Shown: positions 28,512 through 39,713 of the stretch, piece by piece | How positions within the stretch are numbered: the first letter of the stretch is position 1 | Layout: the number at the start of each line of letters is the position of its first letter | From: Lachnospiraceae bacterium | GTDB lineage: Bacteria > Bacillota > Clostridia > Lachnospirales > Lachnospiraceae | Reading direction: 5' to 3' | DNA: 41,832 bases | Assembly: GCA_029008035.1 (NCBI GenBank) | Contig: JAQXIY010000039.1 | Location: forward strand, 1-41,832 | Notes under the pieces: model-generated | Database searches by the model: none | The model's input: the letters and a program-made list of their open reading frames with translations, nothing else | Told to the model about the DNA's origin: nothing | Made by a program: the position numbers and the translations under genes

Positions 28512-29165
28512 ATGGATAAAAAGTTTCACGGAAATCGAATATGGCAGATAGTGTATCCTTTAGGGGCATATTATGCCCTGTACAGCGTTCTCTATACCGT
28601 ATTTAAGAAGGTATTTGCAGGTGTGGGGAGTCCATTACTGTGGCTTGGTGTTGCCAGTGCACTGACGATTCCCTTTATCTATGGAATTTATAAACAGATG
28701 CCGGTGGTTCGAAGTCAGAAACAATTTGATAAGGACACCATAGTACATGAGAGTCTGTATATCCTTGGAATTGTCGCTTTAGGTGTGCTTCTCAACGTGG
28801 TGATTACGCATACACCTCTAATGGAGCAATCCGCCGGCTTTGCTCAGGCGAATGAAGTTTTTCAAGTGGACAGCTTGCTGACGAAAGTGTTTACTAACTG
28901 CATTTGTATCCCAATCTTAGAAGAAATTGTGTATCGGGGCATCATAGCAGGACAACTCATGGTATGGCGTGGACCTGTAGTGGCAATTATCTTATCGTCG
29001 CTACTATTTGGAGCTATGCATTTTAACATGGTCCAATTTCTATACGCCTTTTTGGTTGGATTGGCGCTTGCCTATGTTTATACAAAAACCAATAAACTTT
29101 GGGTTGTGATTGCGGCCCATGGTCTCACAAATTTAGCTGTAGTTTTGTGGCAGATAGTATCATAG
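28512..29165 (+). CDS. CPBP family intramembrane metalloprotease
   Basis: 217 aa membrane protein; EEIVYRG, FGAMHF, HGLTN motifs. Confidence 0.9.
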   Translation: MDKKFHGNRIWQIVYPLGAYYALYSVLYTVFKKVFAGVGSPLLWLGVASALTIPFIYGIYKQMPVVRSQKQFDKDTIVHESLYILGIVALGVLLNVVITHTPLMEQSAGFAQANEVFQVDSLLTKVFTNCICIPILEEIVYRGIIAGQLMVWRGPVVAIILSSLLFGAMHFNMVQFLYAFLVGLALAYVYTKTNKLWVVIAAHGLTNLAVVLWQIVS

Positions 29166-29190
29166 TAACTTGTTGTTAAGGAGGAGAGAG

Positions 29191-29895
29191 ATGAGAACAA
29201 AGGATGAAACACCAAATGTAGTGGGCAATATTGCAATTATATTTGCATCGGTGCTGATGATTGCCCTGGGAAGCATTATGCTACTGACGGATGGGGTAAA
29301 ATTGATTTATTTCTGTTATGGAGCAGGTGGATGCTTGCTTGTGTGGGGGATTTGGCTGATTAGCAGATATTTTTTGCACAAGGAATTTCAACAGACCACC
29401 AATTATGGATTTTCCGTGGGGACGCTGGTGGTGATTCTGGGTGCTATTGATCTGATTCGCGCACAGGATGTTGCCAATTCTATTCCCACGTATCTGGGAA
29501 TCCTTGTTTTGGTGGAAGGTGTTGTTATGCTGCAAAACACAGTGCAGTTAAAGAATCTTAAGGGGAATCTTTGGACCCTAAGTCTTTTGTTTTCCATCTT
29601 GTCTGTTGTGGCTTCTGTAGTTATATTATTGGATATTAAGCATATAATTTCAGGACACATGGCAGTTTTATATGTGATTCAAATTGTGGTGGGGGCTTTT
29701 GCTTTACTTTCCCTCTGCTTTGTGGGTATTCGTACCAAACGTTTCCACAGGGATGCGGCCATGGGAATGAAGCGTAATTTGGAGGAGTCAAGCCAGTGGT
29801 TTTCAGAAGATACAGGTAAGGATGAGGATGCCACAGAGGATATAGATAATCAAGAACCCGTGGTGGAGGACGTGGCATCTTCTGAAGAAGAGTAA
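29191..29895 (+). CDS. DUF308/HdeD-like membrane protein with acidic C-terminal tail
   Basis: About 234 aa, six hydrophobic segments arranged in pairs, tail TGKDEDATEDIDNQEPVVEDVASSEEE. Confidence 0.6.
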   Translation: MRTKDETPNVVGNIAIIFASVLMIALGSIMLLTDGVKLIYFCYGAGGCLLVWGIWLISRYFLHKEFQQTTNYGFSVGTLVVILGAIDLIRAQDVANSIPTYLGILVLVEGVVMLQNTVQLKNLKGNLWTLSLLFSILSVVASVVILLDIKHIISGHMAVLYVIQIVVGAFALLSLCFVGIRTKRFHRDAAMGMKRNLEESSQWFSEDTGKDEDATEDIDNQEPVVEDVASSEEE

Positions 29896-29927
29896 GTAGT
29901 ACGGTAGATTGATATGAAGGAGAAATT

Positions 29928-31034
29928 ATGGCAAACATAATCGATTATCTGCAATGGAGAGGAGATATTCCTTTTTCTGTAGACCCCTTTAACGAGGTGG
30001 ACAATCTGATATTGTCGGAGTTGGTATATACAGATTTCTCCGGCATTGTCCCAGGTGTGGGAACAAGAGACACGGTCACCATTACACAGGCTTGTGAGGC
30101 TTTCTTTTCTGTCCATTCTGAGGAGGAATTGATGGAGAAAGTATCTTCCACCAAGGTGGCGCCTTTTTTGATGAGATATTTAACAGAGTCTAAAAGATTT
30201 TCTTCTATGCGTCTCACGGGATATGTGGATGAGATTGATAAGGAATTTCAATCGCAATTTGCGGCTGTCACATATCTGTTAGACGACGGCACTATCTTTG
30301 TGGCTTTTCGCGGAACTGACAGCACCATTGTGGGCTGGAAGGAGGACTTTAATATGTCATTCCTCTACCAGACCCATGGACAGATGCAAGCGGCAGAATA
30401 CCTTAGCCGGCAATGTAGGGGAATGCGAAGGGGAATTCGTGTTGGCGGTCACTCTAAAGGAGGCAATTTTGCGGTTTATGCAGCGGCATTTTGTGATAAA
30501 AAGGTGAAAAACCGCATTTTGGATGTGTATTCCAACGATGGCCCTGGCTTTTCTCATGCCATTATGGCTTCAGAGGATTATCAGGAGATTTTGCCCAAAG
30601 TGAAGAGTACGATTCCGGAGTCATCCATTGTGGGCTTGCTCTTGGAAAATGAGTTGGAGCATCAGGTCGTGAAGAGCTCTCAAATGGGTGCTATGCAACA
30701 TGATGCTATGTCCTGGGAAGTTCTGGGGAATCATTTTGTGCTGGCGGATGGTCTCAGCCAGTCCAGCATCAAGTTAGATAAAACCTTAAAACACTGGGTG
30801 TATAGTCTGGAACCGGCAGAGAGGGAGGTGTTTGTGGATACCTTGTTTGCTGCGCTACAGGCCACAGGAGCCACCACCTTAGAAGAACTCCAAACAGGTA
30901 AGCTTGAAGTGTTTAACGAGGTGACCAAAACCTTGACGGGACTATCGCCGGATAAACAGAGGGCATTTCGGGAAGTGTTTTCTCAGCTTGGGCGTGCCAT
31001 AAGAAAAACAAATTCAAAAAATGAGAAAAAATAA
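29928..31034 (+). CDS. Mbeg1-like (DUF2974) alpha/beta-hydrolase
   Basis: 368 aa; YLQWRGDIPFSVDPFNEVDNLILSELVY N-terminus, nucleophile elbow GGHSKGGNFAVYAA. Confidence 0.88.
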   Translation: MANIIDYLQWRGDIPFSVDPFNEVDNLILSELVYTDFSGIVPGVGTRDTVTITQACEAFFSVHSEEELMEKVSSTKVAPFLMRYLTESKRFSSMRLTGYVDEIDKEFQSQFAAVTYLLDDGTIFVAFRGTDSTIVGWKEDFNMSFLYQTHGQMQAAEYLSRQCRGMRRGIRVGGHSKGGNFAVYAAAFCDKKVKNRILDVYSNDGPGFSHAIMASEDYQEILPKVKSTIPESSIVGLLLENELEHQVVKSSQMGAMQHDAMSWEVLGNHFVLADGLSQSSIKLDKTLKHWVYSLEPAEREVFVDTLFAALQATGATTLEELQTGKLEVFNEVTKTLTGLSPDKQRAFREVFSQLGRAIRKTNSKNEKK

Positions 31035-31095
31035 GAAAATAAGAGAAAACGAGAGAAAACATAAGATATCTCTTGATTTTTTATTTTTAGAACAT

Positions 31096-31124
31096 TTGCA
31101 AGAAAAATAAGGTAATCCTATTAT
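31096..31124 (+). promoter_or_regulatory. Sigma-A-like promoter of groESL
   Basis: TTGCAA (31096-31101), 17 bp, TATTAT (31119-31124). Confidence 0.8.
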
Positions 31125-31135
31125 ATGAATTGTGA

Positions 31136-31162
31136 TTAGCACTCGAGCAGATAGAGTGCTAA
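31136..31162 (+). promoter_or_regulatory. CIRCE element (HrcA operator)
   Basis: Perfect TTAGCACTC-N9-GAGTGCTAA. Confidence 0.99.
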
Positions 31163-31198
31163 CAAATTTCGAGATATATTGAAAAGGAGGCATATAAA

Positions 31199-33126
<1,928 letters not shown>

Positions 33127-33141
33127 AATATTATCAATAAT

Positions 33142-33186
33142 GAGAAACGGTGTCTTGATATGAAGGCACCGTTCTCTTTTTGTTTT
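33142..33186 (+). terminator. Rho-independent terminator after groEL
   Basis: GAGAAACGGTG ... CACCGTTCTC hairpin then TTTTTGTTTT. Confidence 0.8.
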
Positions 33187-33301
33187 GAGGGTTTTCAAGG
33201 TAAAAATATGGCGATTTTGTTGCCACGAAAGGGAATATATGATAATATAATTCTCGTGTGTGGACATGTGAAAAATTCATGAAGAACAAAGTGAGGATTC
33301 T

Positions 33302-34168
33302 ATGAGTAGAGTTGCAATTTTAACAGATAGTAATAGTGGTATCAGTCAGGAAGAAGCTAAGGAGAAGGGACTGTATGTGCTTCCGACCCCTTTCTATATC
33401 GATGATGAGATTTTTTACGAAGGTGTAGATTTGACAGTGGAGGAATTCTTCGAGAAACAGGCATCAGGAGCGGACATGAAGACTTCTATGCCGGTTGTAG
33501 GGGATTTGATTGACCGCTGGGAAAGCCTTTTGGAGGAATATGATGAAGTGGTATATATTCCTTTGTCCAGTGGCCTTAGTGGTTCCTGCAATACTGCGAT
33601 GATGATGGCTGAGGATTATGATGGCAGAGTACAGGTTGTGAATAACCAGCGCATTTCTGTTACCATGAAGATTTCTGTATACGATGCCAAGCGATTGGCA
33701 GACGCAGGTAAGAGTGCTGCGGAGATTAAAGACATCTTGGAGAAGACCAAATTTGATTCTACCATCTACATTATGGTTGACACGTTGGAATATTTAAAGA
33801 AGGGCGGTCGTGTGACACCGGCGGCGGCAGCCATTGGCTCTATGCTTAAGATTAAGCCTGTATTACAGATTCGGGGTGAGAAGCTTGACAGTTTTGCCAA
33901 GGCCCGTACCATTAAGCAGGCGAAACAAATTATGATGGATGCCATTGCCAAGGATATGGCGGAAGAATGGAATGATCCCACAGGAGAAAATACCATTATT
34001 GCCATGGCTCATACGCAGAATGAAGAGGAGATTCTCAAGTTTAAGGAAGAAGCTTTGCAGCGATGGCCCAATCATGATATTTTTGTGGATCCATTATCCC
34101 TTGTGGTTTCTACTCACATTGGACCGGGGGCGTTGGCTATCACTTGCACAAAGAAGTTAGATATATAA
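33302..34168 (+). CDS. DegV family protein (fatty-acid-binding-like)
   Basis: 288 aa; AILTDSNSGISQEEAKEKGLYVLPTPFYIDDEIFYEGVDLT; PLSSGLSGSCNTA; THIGPGALAI. Confidence 0.93.
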   Translation: MSRVAILTDSNSGISQEEAKEKGLYVLPTPFYIDDEIFYEGVDLTVEEFFEKQASGADMKTSMPVVGDLIDRWESLLEEYDEVVYIPLSSGLSGSCNTAMMMAEDYDGRVQVVNNQRISVTMKISVYDAKRLADAGKSAAEIKDILEKTKFDSTIYIMVDTLEYLKKGGRVTPAAAAIGSMLKIKPVLQIRGEKLDSFAKARTIKQAKQIMMDAIAKDMAEEWNDPTGENTIIAMAHTQNEEEILKFKEEALQRWPNHDIFVDPLSLVVSTHIGPGALAITCTKKLDI

Positions 34169-34188
34169 TTTTAGGAGGATAACACATC

Positions 34189-35463
34189 ATGGTAAAAGCT
34201 GTTGTTGGCGCTAACTGGGGCGACGAGGGAAAAGGAAAGATTACAGATATGCTGGCTAAAGATGCCGACATTATCGTACGCTTTCAGGGAGGAGCAAATG
34301 CAGGACATACCATTGTGAATAACTATGGTAAGTTCGCACTACATACATTGCCTTCCGGCGTTTTTTACGATCATACAACCAGCGTTATTGGCAATGGTGT
34401 GGCGCTTAATATTCCTATTTTATTTGAGGAGATTAAGTCCATTACAGATAAGGGGGTTCCCACACCAAAGATTCTCGTCTCTGACAGGGCTCAGATTGTG
34501 ATGCCATATCACATTCTCTTTGACCAGTATGAGGAAGAGCGTTTGGGAAAAGCTTCCTTTGGTTCCACCAAGTCAGGAATTGCTCCATTTTACTCAGACA
34601 AATATGCTAAGATTGGTTATCAGGTCAGTGAGCTGTTTGATGAGGATTTACTCAAGGAAAAGGTGGTTCGCACCTGTGAGACAAAGAATGTATTACTGGA
34701 GCACTTGTATCACAAGCCATTGCTTGATCCGGATGAGCTGCTTGATACATTACACAGTTACAGAGATATGGTGGCTCCGTATGTTTGCGATGTTTCCGCA
34801 TATCTGTGGCAGGCGTTAAAGGATAATAAAACAATTCTCTTGGAAGGACAGTTGGGTACATTAAAAGATCCGGATCACGGAATTTATCCAATGGTGACAT
34901 CCTCCTCCACCTTGGCATCCTATGGTGCTATTGGAGCAGGTCTTCCGGCCAAGTCCATTGAGCAGGTTATTACAGTATGTAAGGCATATTCCTCCGCTGT
35001 AGGCGCAGGAGCCTTTGTCAGTGAGATTTTTGGAGAAGAAGCTGATGAACTTCGCAGACGAGGTGGAGATGGTGGTGAGTTTGGTGCCACCACAGGACGT
35101 CCTCGTAGAATGGGATGGTTTGACTGTGTTGCCAGCAAGTATGGTTGCCGCCTTCAGGGAACCACAGATGTGGCTTTTACGGTTCTGGATGTTTTGGGAT
35201 ATTTGGATGAAATTCCGGTTTGCGTGGGATATGAGATTGACGGTGAAGTTACAACAGATTTCCCTGTGACTTCCAAGTTGGAGAAGGCTAAGCCGGTACT
35301 TAAGACACTTCCCGGATGGAAATGTGATATCCGTGGTATTAAGAAGTATGAGGATTTGCCGGAGAACTGCAGAAATTATATCGAATTTGTGGAAAAGGAG
35401 ATTGGCTTCCCAATTACAATGGTATCCAATGGACCAAGCAGAGACGATATTATTTATCGCTAA
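34189..35463 (+). CDS. purA: Adenylosuccinate synthetase
   Basis: 424 aa; VVGANWGDEGKGKITDMLAKDADIIVRFQGGANAGHTIV; TTGRPRRMGWFD. Confidence 0.98.
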   Translation: MVKAVVGANWGDEGKGKITDMLAKDADIIVRFQGGANAGHTIVNNYGKFALHTLPSGVFYDHTTSVIGNGVALNIPILFEEIKSITDKGVPTPKILVSDRAQIVMPYHILFDQYEEERLGKASFGSTKSGIAPFYSDKYAKIGYQVSELFDEDLLKEKVVRTCETKNVLLEHLYHKPLLDPDELLDTLHSYRDMVAPYVCDVSAYLWQALKDNKTILLEGQLGTLKDPDHGIYPMVTSSSTLASYGAIGAGLPAKSIEQVITVCKAYSSAVGAGAFVSEIFGEEADELRRRGGDGGEFGATTGRPRRMGWFDCVASKYGCRLQGTTDVAFTVLDVLGYLDEIPVCVGYEIDGEVTTDFPVTSKLEKAKPVLKTLPGWKCDIRGIKKYEDLPENCRNYIEFVEKEIGFPITMVSNGPSRDDIIYR

Positions 35464-35483
35464 TGTATATGACGATGACACAA

Positions 35484-35513
35484 AAGAAGGTCCCTGTGAC
35501 CTTCTTTTTCTTT
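35484..35513 (+). terminator. Rho-independent terminator after purA
   Basis: AAGAAGGTC / GACCTTCTT hairpin with loop CCTGT, then TTTC-TTT. Confidence 0.8.
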
Positions 35514-35636
35514 GTGACTTGTTTTCACACAATAGACACAATTTACACATAAAAGATGCATATATTATGGCTAAAATTGGTACTGGTGTGCAAAGGCAAT
35601 TTTGTTGAGCAGATACATCAAAGCAGGAGGTTAGAA

Positions 35637-36359
35637 ATGATAAAGATAGAAAATCTTGTAAAAACGTATGGAGATGTGACAGCGGTAGATCACTTGTCGC
35701 TAACCATTGAGCCGGGGAAAATCTACGGACTGTTGGGGAAAAATGGTGCAGGAAAATCTACCACAATGAACATTTTAACAGGATATCTTGCAGCATCCGA
35801 TGGCAAGATATCTATTTGCGGCTATGATATTTTTAAAGAGTCTAAGAAGGTAAAACAGCAGATCGGTTATCTGCCGGAAGTTCCACCGTTGTACGGAGAT
35901 ATGACGGTTTATGAGTATCTAATGTTTTGCGCTGAACTGAAAGGCGTTGAGAAGGATAAGCGTCAAGAGGCTGTCTATGAAGTGATGGAGCGAACCAAGA
36001 CGGAAGATATGGAGGGGCGACTGATTCGAAATCTTTCTAAGGGATATCGCCAGCGTGTGGGATTCGCTCAGGCGATTTTGGGATATCCCCCTATTATCAT
36101 TCTCGATGAACCTTCTGCTGGCTTAGATCCGGTGCAGATGATTGAAATGCGAGAATTTATACGGGAGTTGGGAAAAGACCACACGGTAATCTTAAGTTCA
36201 CATATTCTTTCTGAGATTGCGGCTGTTTGTGATTACGTCTACATTATCTCGGAGGGTAAGCTGGTATATGGTGATTCTATGGAACACCTATCAGAACAAG
36301 GACAGTCTTTGGAAGAACTGTTTGTGGAATTGACCAGTGAGGAGGAAGAAAAATGCTAG
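35637..36359 (+). CDS. ABC transporter ATP-binding protein (GldA-like)
   Basis: GLLGKNGAGKST Walker A, LSKGYRQRVGFAQAI signature, IIILDEPSAGLDP Walker B; ATG 35637 after AGGAGG. Confidence 0.95.
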   Translation: MIKIENLVKTYGDVTAVDHLSLTIEPGKIYGLLGKNGAGKSTTMNILTGYLAASDGKISICGYDIFKESKKVKQQIGYLPEVPPLYGDMTVYEYLMFCAELKGVEKDKRQEAVYEVMERTKTEDMEGRLIRNLSKGYRQRVGFAQAILGYPPIIILDEPSAGLDPVQMIEMREFIRELGKDHTVILSSHILSEIAAVCDYVYIISEGKLVYGDSMEHLSEQGQSLEELFVELTSEEEEKC

Positions 36360-38518
36360 CAATATTTAAACGTGAAATTAAATCTTTATTTCATAATGTA
36401 ATAGGGTGGCTGTTTATCGGAGTGACATTAGGACTGTATGGCCTCTATTTCTTTGTATATAATTTGTCCTATGGTTACCCCTATGTATCTTATTCTCTGT
36501 CCGCTATTTCCTTTATGTTTATGATTACGGTACCTATTTTGACCATGAGGGTGCTGGCGGAGGAAAAGCATGCCAAGACAGACCAACTGCTCTTTACCTC
36601 GCCTGTCTCTATGGGGAAGATTGTCCTGGGTAAATATATGGCTTTGGCTGCTGTGTACACCATTTGTATAGGAGTTATTTGTGTATCACCTCTGGTATTG
36701 CATGTTTTTGGTGAGGTGGCCTTGCTGGAGACTTATACAGCAATTCTGGGATTCTGGCTTTATGGACTGAGCTGTATTGCTATCGGTATGTTTGCATCAT
36801 CACTGACAGAGAGTCAGGTGATCTCTGCTGTGATTTCTTTTGTGCTGATATTCCTTGGATACATGATGTCTTCCCTGACCAGTATAGGTGGTTCAACCGG
36901 AAATATTATCACTAAGATCCTGAATTGTTATGACTTATATCAGCCTATGGAAAACTTTATGAATGGTACATTTCCATTGGTTGATTTGGTTTATTATATT
37001 TCGATTATATTTCTGTTTCTCTTTTTCACATATGAAACATTACAAAAGAGAAGATGGTCTATCAGCAAGAAAATGATTTCGACCTCAGTATTTAGCGTAG
37101 GGACCATTGCGCTATGCGTCGCCATTGTGATTGCCGGCAACTTTGGCATGAGTAAGATACCTACAAAGTATACAGAGTTTGATGTAACATCCAAAAAGAT
37201 TTATTCCATCACAGATGAAACGAAAGAATATTTAAAGAAATTAAAAGAAGATATAACAATATACGTATATGTAGACAAAAAATCAAAAGATAAGAGCGTG
37301 GATAAAACTCTGGCTAAATACGATGCGGCATCAAAACACATTGATGTAGAGTATATCAATCCATCCTCCAATCCCAAATTTGCTGAGAAGTACTCAGAAT
37401 CAGGCTTGAACACAAACAGCGTAGTGGTGGTATGTGGAGATAAGTTTAAAGTGATTGACTACGGCAGTGAAGAAAATAGTTATGTGGATAGTGAGATCTA
37501 TGAATATACTTTGGATGCCAGTTCCTATTCCTATGTAGCCTCAGGATATGATTTGGAGGGGCAGGTGACGGCGGCCTTGCAGTATGTAACCTCTGAGACA
37601 GAAACCGTTGTTTATCAGTTGACAGGCCATGATGAGACATCATTGTCTGCAGCATATACTGAAGTTTTTGACAAGCAATTTATCACGGTAAACAGTTTGA
37701 ATCTTTTGCAGGAAGATGCTGTGCCAAAGGATTGTGAGGCATTGTTTATCACAGCACCGGAATCTGATTTTTCTCAGGATGATGTTGATAAACTGCAGGC
37801 ATATTTGGATCAGGGAGGAGCATTGTATGTATCGTTGGATTATAAGAATTTTGAGGAGTTGAAAAATATCAAGAAGTTTTTGCTGAACAACGATATTGCC
37901 ACAACGGAGAGCCTGGTAGGAGAGAATGATAAGACATATTATTATCAGAATCAGTTTTATCTTTTGCCACAAGTTGAGAATACGGAACTATCATCTCAGG
38001 TGGCCGGAACAACATCTGTCTTTGTACCATATTCCATTGGTTTGGAGTATACGGGGGATGACGAGGATGCATGCCTAACCATCCTTAAAACATCTGAGGA
38101 TTGCTTCGCTAAGTCCTACGCAAATCTCTCTAAGGATAGAACAGAGGATGAGCAGGAGAAACTTTTCCAAAAGGAAGAGGGGGATGTAAGCGGTCCCTTT
38201 GATTTAGGTTTGATGATTACAAATGATAATGGCGGAAAGTTATTGGTTTTGGGATCTTCCTATATGTTTACGGAGAATGCCAATGAGATGGTATCCGGAA
38301 GAAATGCAAAGCTTTTCCAGGGGATTGTCAGTGGATTGGTTTCCACAGGGGATGATCAGGAAGCCGCTGTTGTAATTCCGGCCAAGGATAATTCTGTTTC
38401 ATCCATAACAGTTTCACAGAGAGCTATTCTTGTCTATGGATTGTTGTGGGGAATCTTTATGCCGCTTGTTTCTATTGTGGCAGGTATTGTGATTTGGGCC
38501 AGAAGAAGAAAGAGATAA
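36353..38518 (+). CDS. ABC-2 permease fused to a GldG-like auxiliary domain (GldF-GldG fusion)
   Basis: 721 aa; about 240 aa ABC-2 permease (MLAIFKREIKSLFHNVIGWLFIG...LLFTSPVSMGKIVLGKYMA) then GldG-like region (TEFDVTSKKIYSITDETKEYLKKLKEDITIYVYVDK...) and a terminal TM. Confidence 0.88.
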   Translation: MLAIFKREIKSLFHNVIGWLFIGVTLGLYGLYFFVYNLSYGYPYVSYSLSAISFMFMITVPILTMRVLAEEKHAKTDQLLFTSPVSMGKIVLGKYMALAAVYTICIGVICVSPLVLHVFGEVALLETYTAILGFWLYGLSCIAIGMFASSLTESQVISAVISFVLIFLGYMMSSLTSIGGSTGNIITKILNCYDLYQPMENFMNGTFPLVDLVYYISIIFLFLFFTYETLQKRRWSISKKMISTSVFSVGTIALCVAIVIAGNFGMSKIPTKYTEFDVTSKKIYSITDETKEYLKKLKEDITIYVYVDKKSKDKSVDKTLAKYDAASKHIDVEYINPSSNPKFAEKYSESGLNTNSVVVVCGDKFKVIDYGSEENSYVDSEIYEYTLDASSYSYVASGYDLEGQVTAALQYVTSETETVVYQLTGHDETSLSAAYTEVFDKQFITVNSLNLLQEDAVPKDCEALFITAPESDFSQDDVDKLQAYLDQGGALYVSLDYKNFEELKNIKKFLLNNDIATTESLVGENDKTYYYQNQFYLLPQVENTELSSQVAGTTSVFVPYSIGLEYTGDDEDACLTILKTSEDCFAKSYANLSKDRTEDEQEKLFQKEEGDVSGPFDLGLMITNDNGGKLLVLGSSYMFTENANEMVSGRNAKLFQGIVSGLVSTGDDQEAAVVIPAKDNSVSSITVSQRAILVYGLLWGIFMPLVSIVAGIVIWARRRKR

Positions 38519-38521
38519 AGA

Positions 38522-38561
38522 AAAGAGGAAAAAGAGAGGCTTAGTTCTCTTTTTCCTCTTT
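38522..38561. terminator. Bidirectional hairpin terminator between convergent genes
   Basis: Perfect 16-bp inverted repeat AAAGAGGAAAAAGAGA / TCTCTTTTTCCTCTTT, loop ggcttagt. Confidence 0.8.
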
Positions 38562-38756
38562 GTTTTTGTTGCGAATCTCTGTCATTCGGATGAAAAGCCA
38601 TAATGTAATGGGGATTAATACCGTGGCAGCTATGGCTGCGGAGAGATATTGCAATGTGGCAGTACTGTCCAAAATAGCGGCAAATAAAGTAAGACCGTAT
38701 AGCAGTATCAGAATGCCGATTCCTATCAAAGCCAACACTTGTTTCAATCGTTTCAT
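38541..38756 (-). CDS. Small two-TM membrane protein
   Basis: 71 aa; MKRLKQVLALIGIGILILLYGLTLFAAIL...YLSAAIAATVLIPITLWLFIRMTEIRNKNKEEKEN; basic N-terminus, two hydrophobic helices; no plus-strand gene competes. Confidence 0.7.
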   Translation of the reverse strand: MKRLKQVLALIGIGILILLYGLTLFAAILDSTATLQYLSAAIAATVLIPITLWLFIRMTEIRNKNKEEKEN

Positions 38757-38895
38757 ATGAATTACCTCGTTGCTATCTGTTTGACTTGATTTTAGCGTGA
38801 AGTTATGGTCTGTGTCAACGGAAAACTACTTTGCTTTTTTTTATATTCTGTGGTATCTTAATAGGAGCGAAAAAACGAAAGAATGGAGAAAACAT

Positions 38896-39399
38896 ATGGC
38901 ATTATTAGAACAATGGCAGAATATGGCTTATGACCAGAGTCAGAACCAGTCTGCATTACAACAGTTTTGGAATAATTACTTTATGCTGGAAAAGGGCGTA
39001 TATGAGCAGTTACTCACGAATCCAACAGAGAAGGTGAGCGGTACAGTGAAAGAACTGGCCGATAAGTATGACTTGGATATTATGGCAATGACGGGGTTTT
39101 TGGATGGAATTAATGACAGTCTTGTGACACCGAATCCAATCGATACCATGGAGGAGGACACAAAGGTCTCTTTGGAGTATAACCCGGAGGCGTTGTATAA
39201 GAATATGGTTGATGCCAAGGCAGACTGGCTTTACGAGCTGCCACAATGGGACGAGATTTTTGATGCAGAGACAAAGAAAAAACTTTATCGTGAGGCGAAG
39301 AATCTTCATACCGTACGCAACACTGTGAAGGTTGGACGAAACGATCCCTGTCCTTGTGGCAGCGGTCGTAAGTACAAGCAGTGCTGTGGAAAGAAATAA
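38896..39399 (+). CDS. SEC-C metal-binding domain protein
   Basis: C-terminal [25 protein letters not shown] 38896 preceded by GGAG. Confidence 0.85.
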   Translation: MALLEQWQNMAYDQSQNQSALQQFWNNYFMLEKGVYEQLLTNPTEKVSGTVKELADKYDLDIMAMTGFLDGINDSLVTPNPIDTMEEDTKVSLEYNPEALYKNMVDAKADWLYELPQWDEIFDAETKKKLYREAKNLHTVRNTVKVGRNDPCPCGSGRKYKQCCGKK

Positions 39400-39414
39400 A
39401 GTTTCATTTCGTTA

Positions 39415-39443
39415 TTTACATTTTTTATAATTCAAGTTAGAAT
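39415..39443 (+). promoter_or_regulatory. Sigma-A-like promoter of the thrS T-box transcript
   Basis: TTTACA (39415-39420), 17 bp, TAGAAT (39438-39443). Confidence 0.65.
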
Positions 39444-39459
39444 ACTATTTGAGTTATAT

Positions 39460-39690
39460 GGTTAACACGTTGAGAAGACGAGTAAATTGTGAAAGGCATC
39501 CAGAGAGAGGAGTCGTGGCTGAGAGCTCCTTTGCAAAGCAGCAATTGAAAACTACCTTTGAGTGGCCCTAATCCGGTCCGGTGATTCCGTTATCATCATA
39601 AGAGAGGTCTTTATCAGATTGGAGATAAGACAATTAGGGTGGAACCGCGATTTATCGTCCCTTGCATTTTTTGCAAGGGATTTTTTATTT
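39460..39690 (+). ncRNA. T-box leader (threonine-responsive)
   Basis: T-box AGGGTGGAACCGCG (39636-39649); terminator stem TCCCTTGCA/TGCAAGGGA + T-run; AGTA...GAA specifier-loop-like elements; ACT/ACC Thr codons at 39551-39556; upstream of thrS. Confidence 0.95.
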
Positions 39691-39713
39691 CTAGATAGAA
39701 AAGGAGAATTGAT

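Noticed and set aside
31010-31075. Purine-rich AAAATAAGAGAAAAC-like direct repeats after the lipase gene
   Set aside because: Short, imperfect A/G-rich tract over a stop codon; no convincing repeat unit or function.
34861-35550. 229-aa minus-strand ORF antisense to purA
   Set aside because: Overlaps the conserved purA CDS and its terminator; low-complexity translation with no domain.
35556-35636. Upstream extension of the ABC ATPase ORF (MHILWLKLVLVCKGNFVEQIHQSRRLE)
   Set aside because: AGGAGG precedes ATG 35637 and the standard ABC start MIKIENLVKTYGD.
38797-38895. N-terminal extension of the SEC-C protein ORF
   Set aside because: ATG 38896 has a GGAG Shine-Dalgarno; the upstream part looks like promoter-region sequence.
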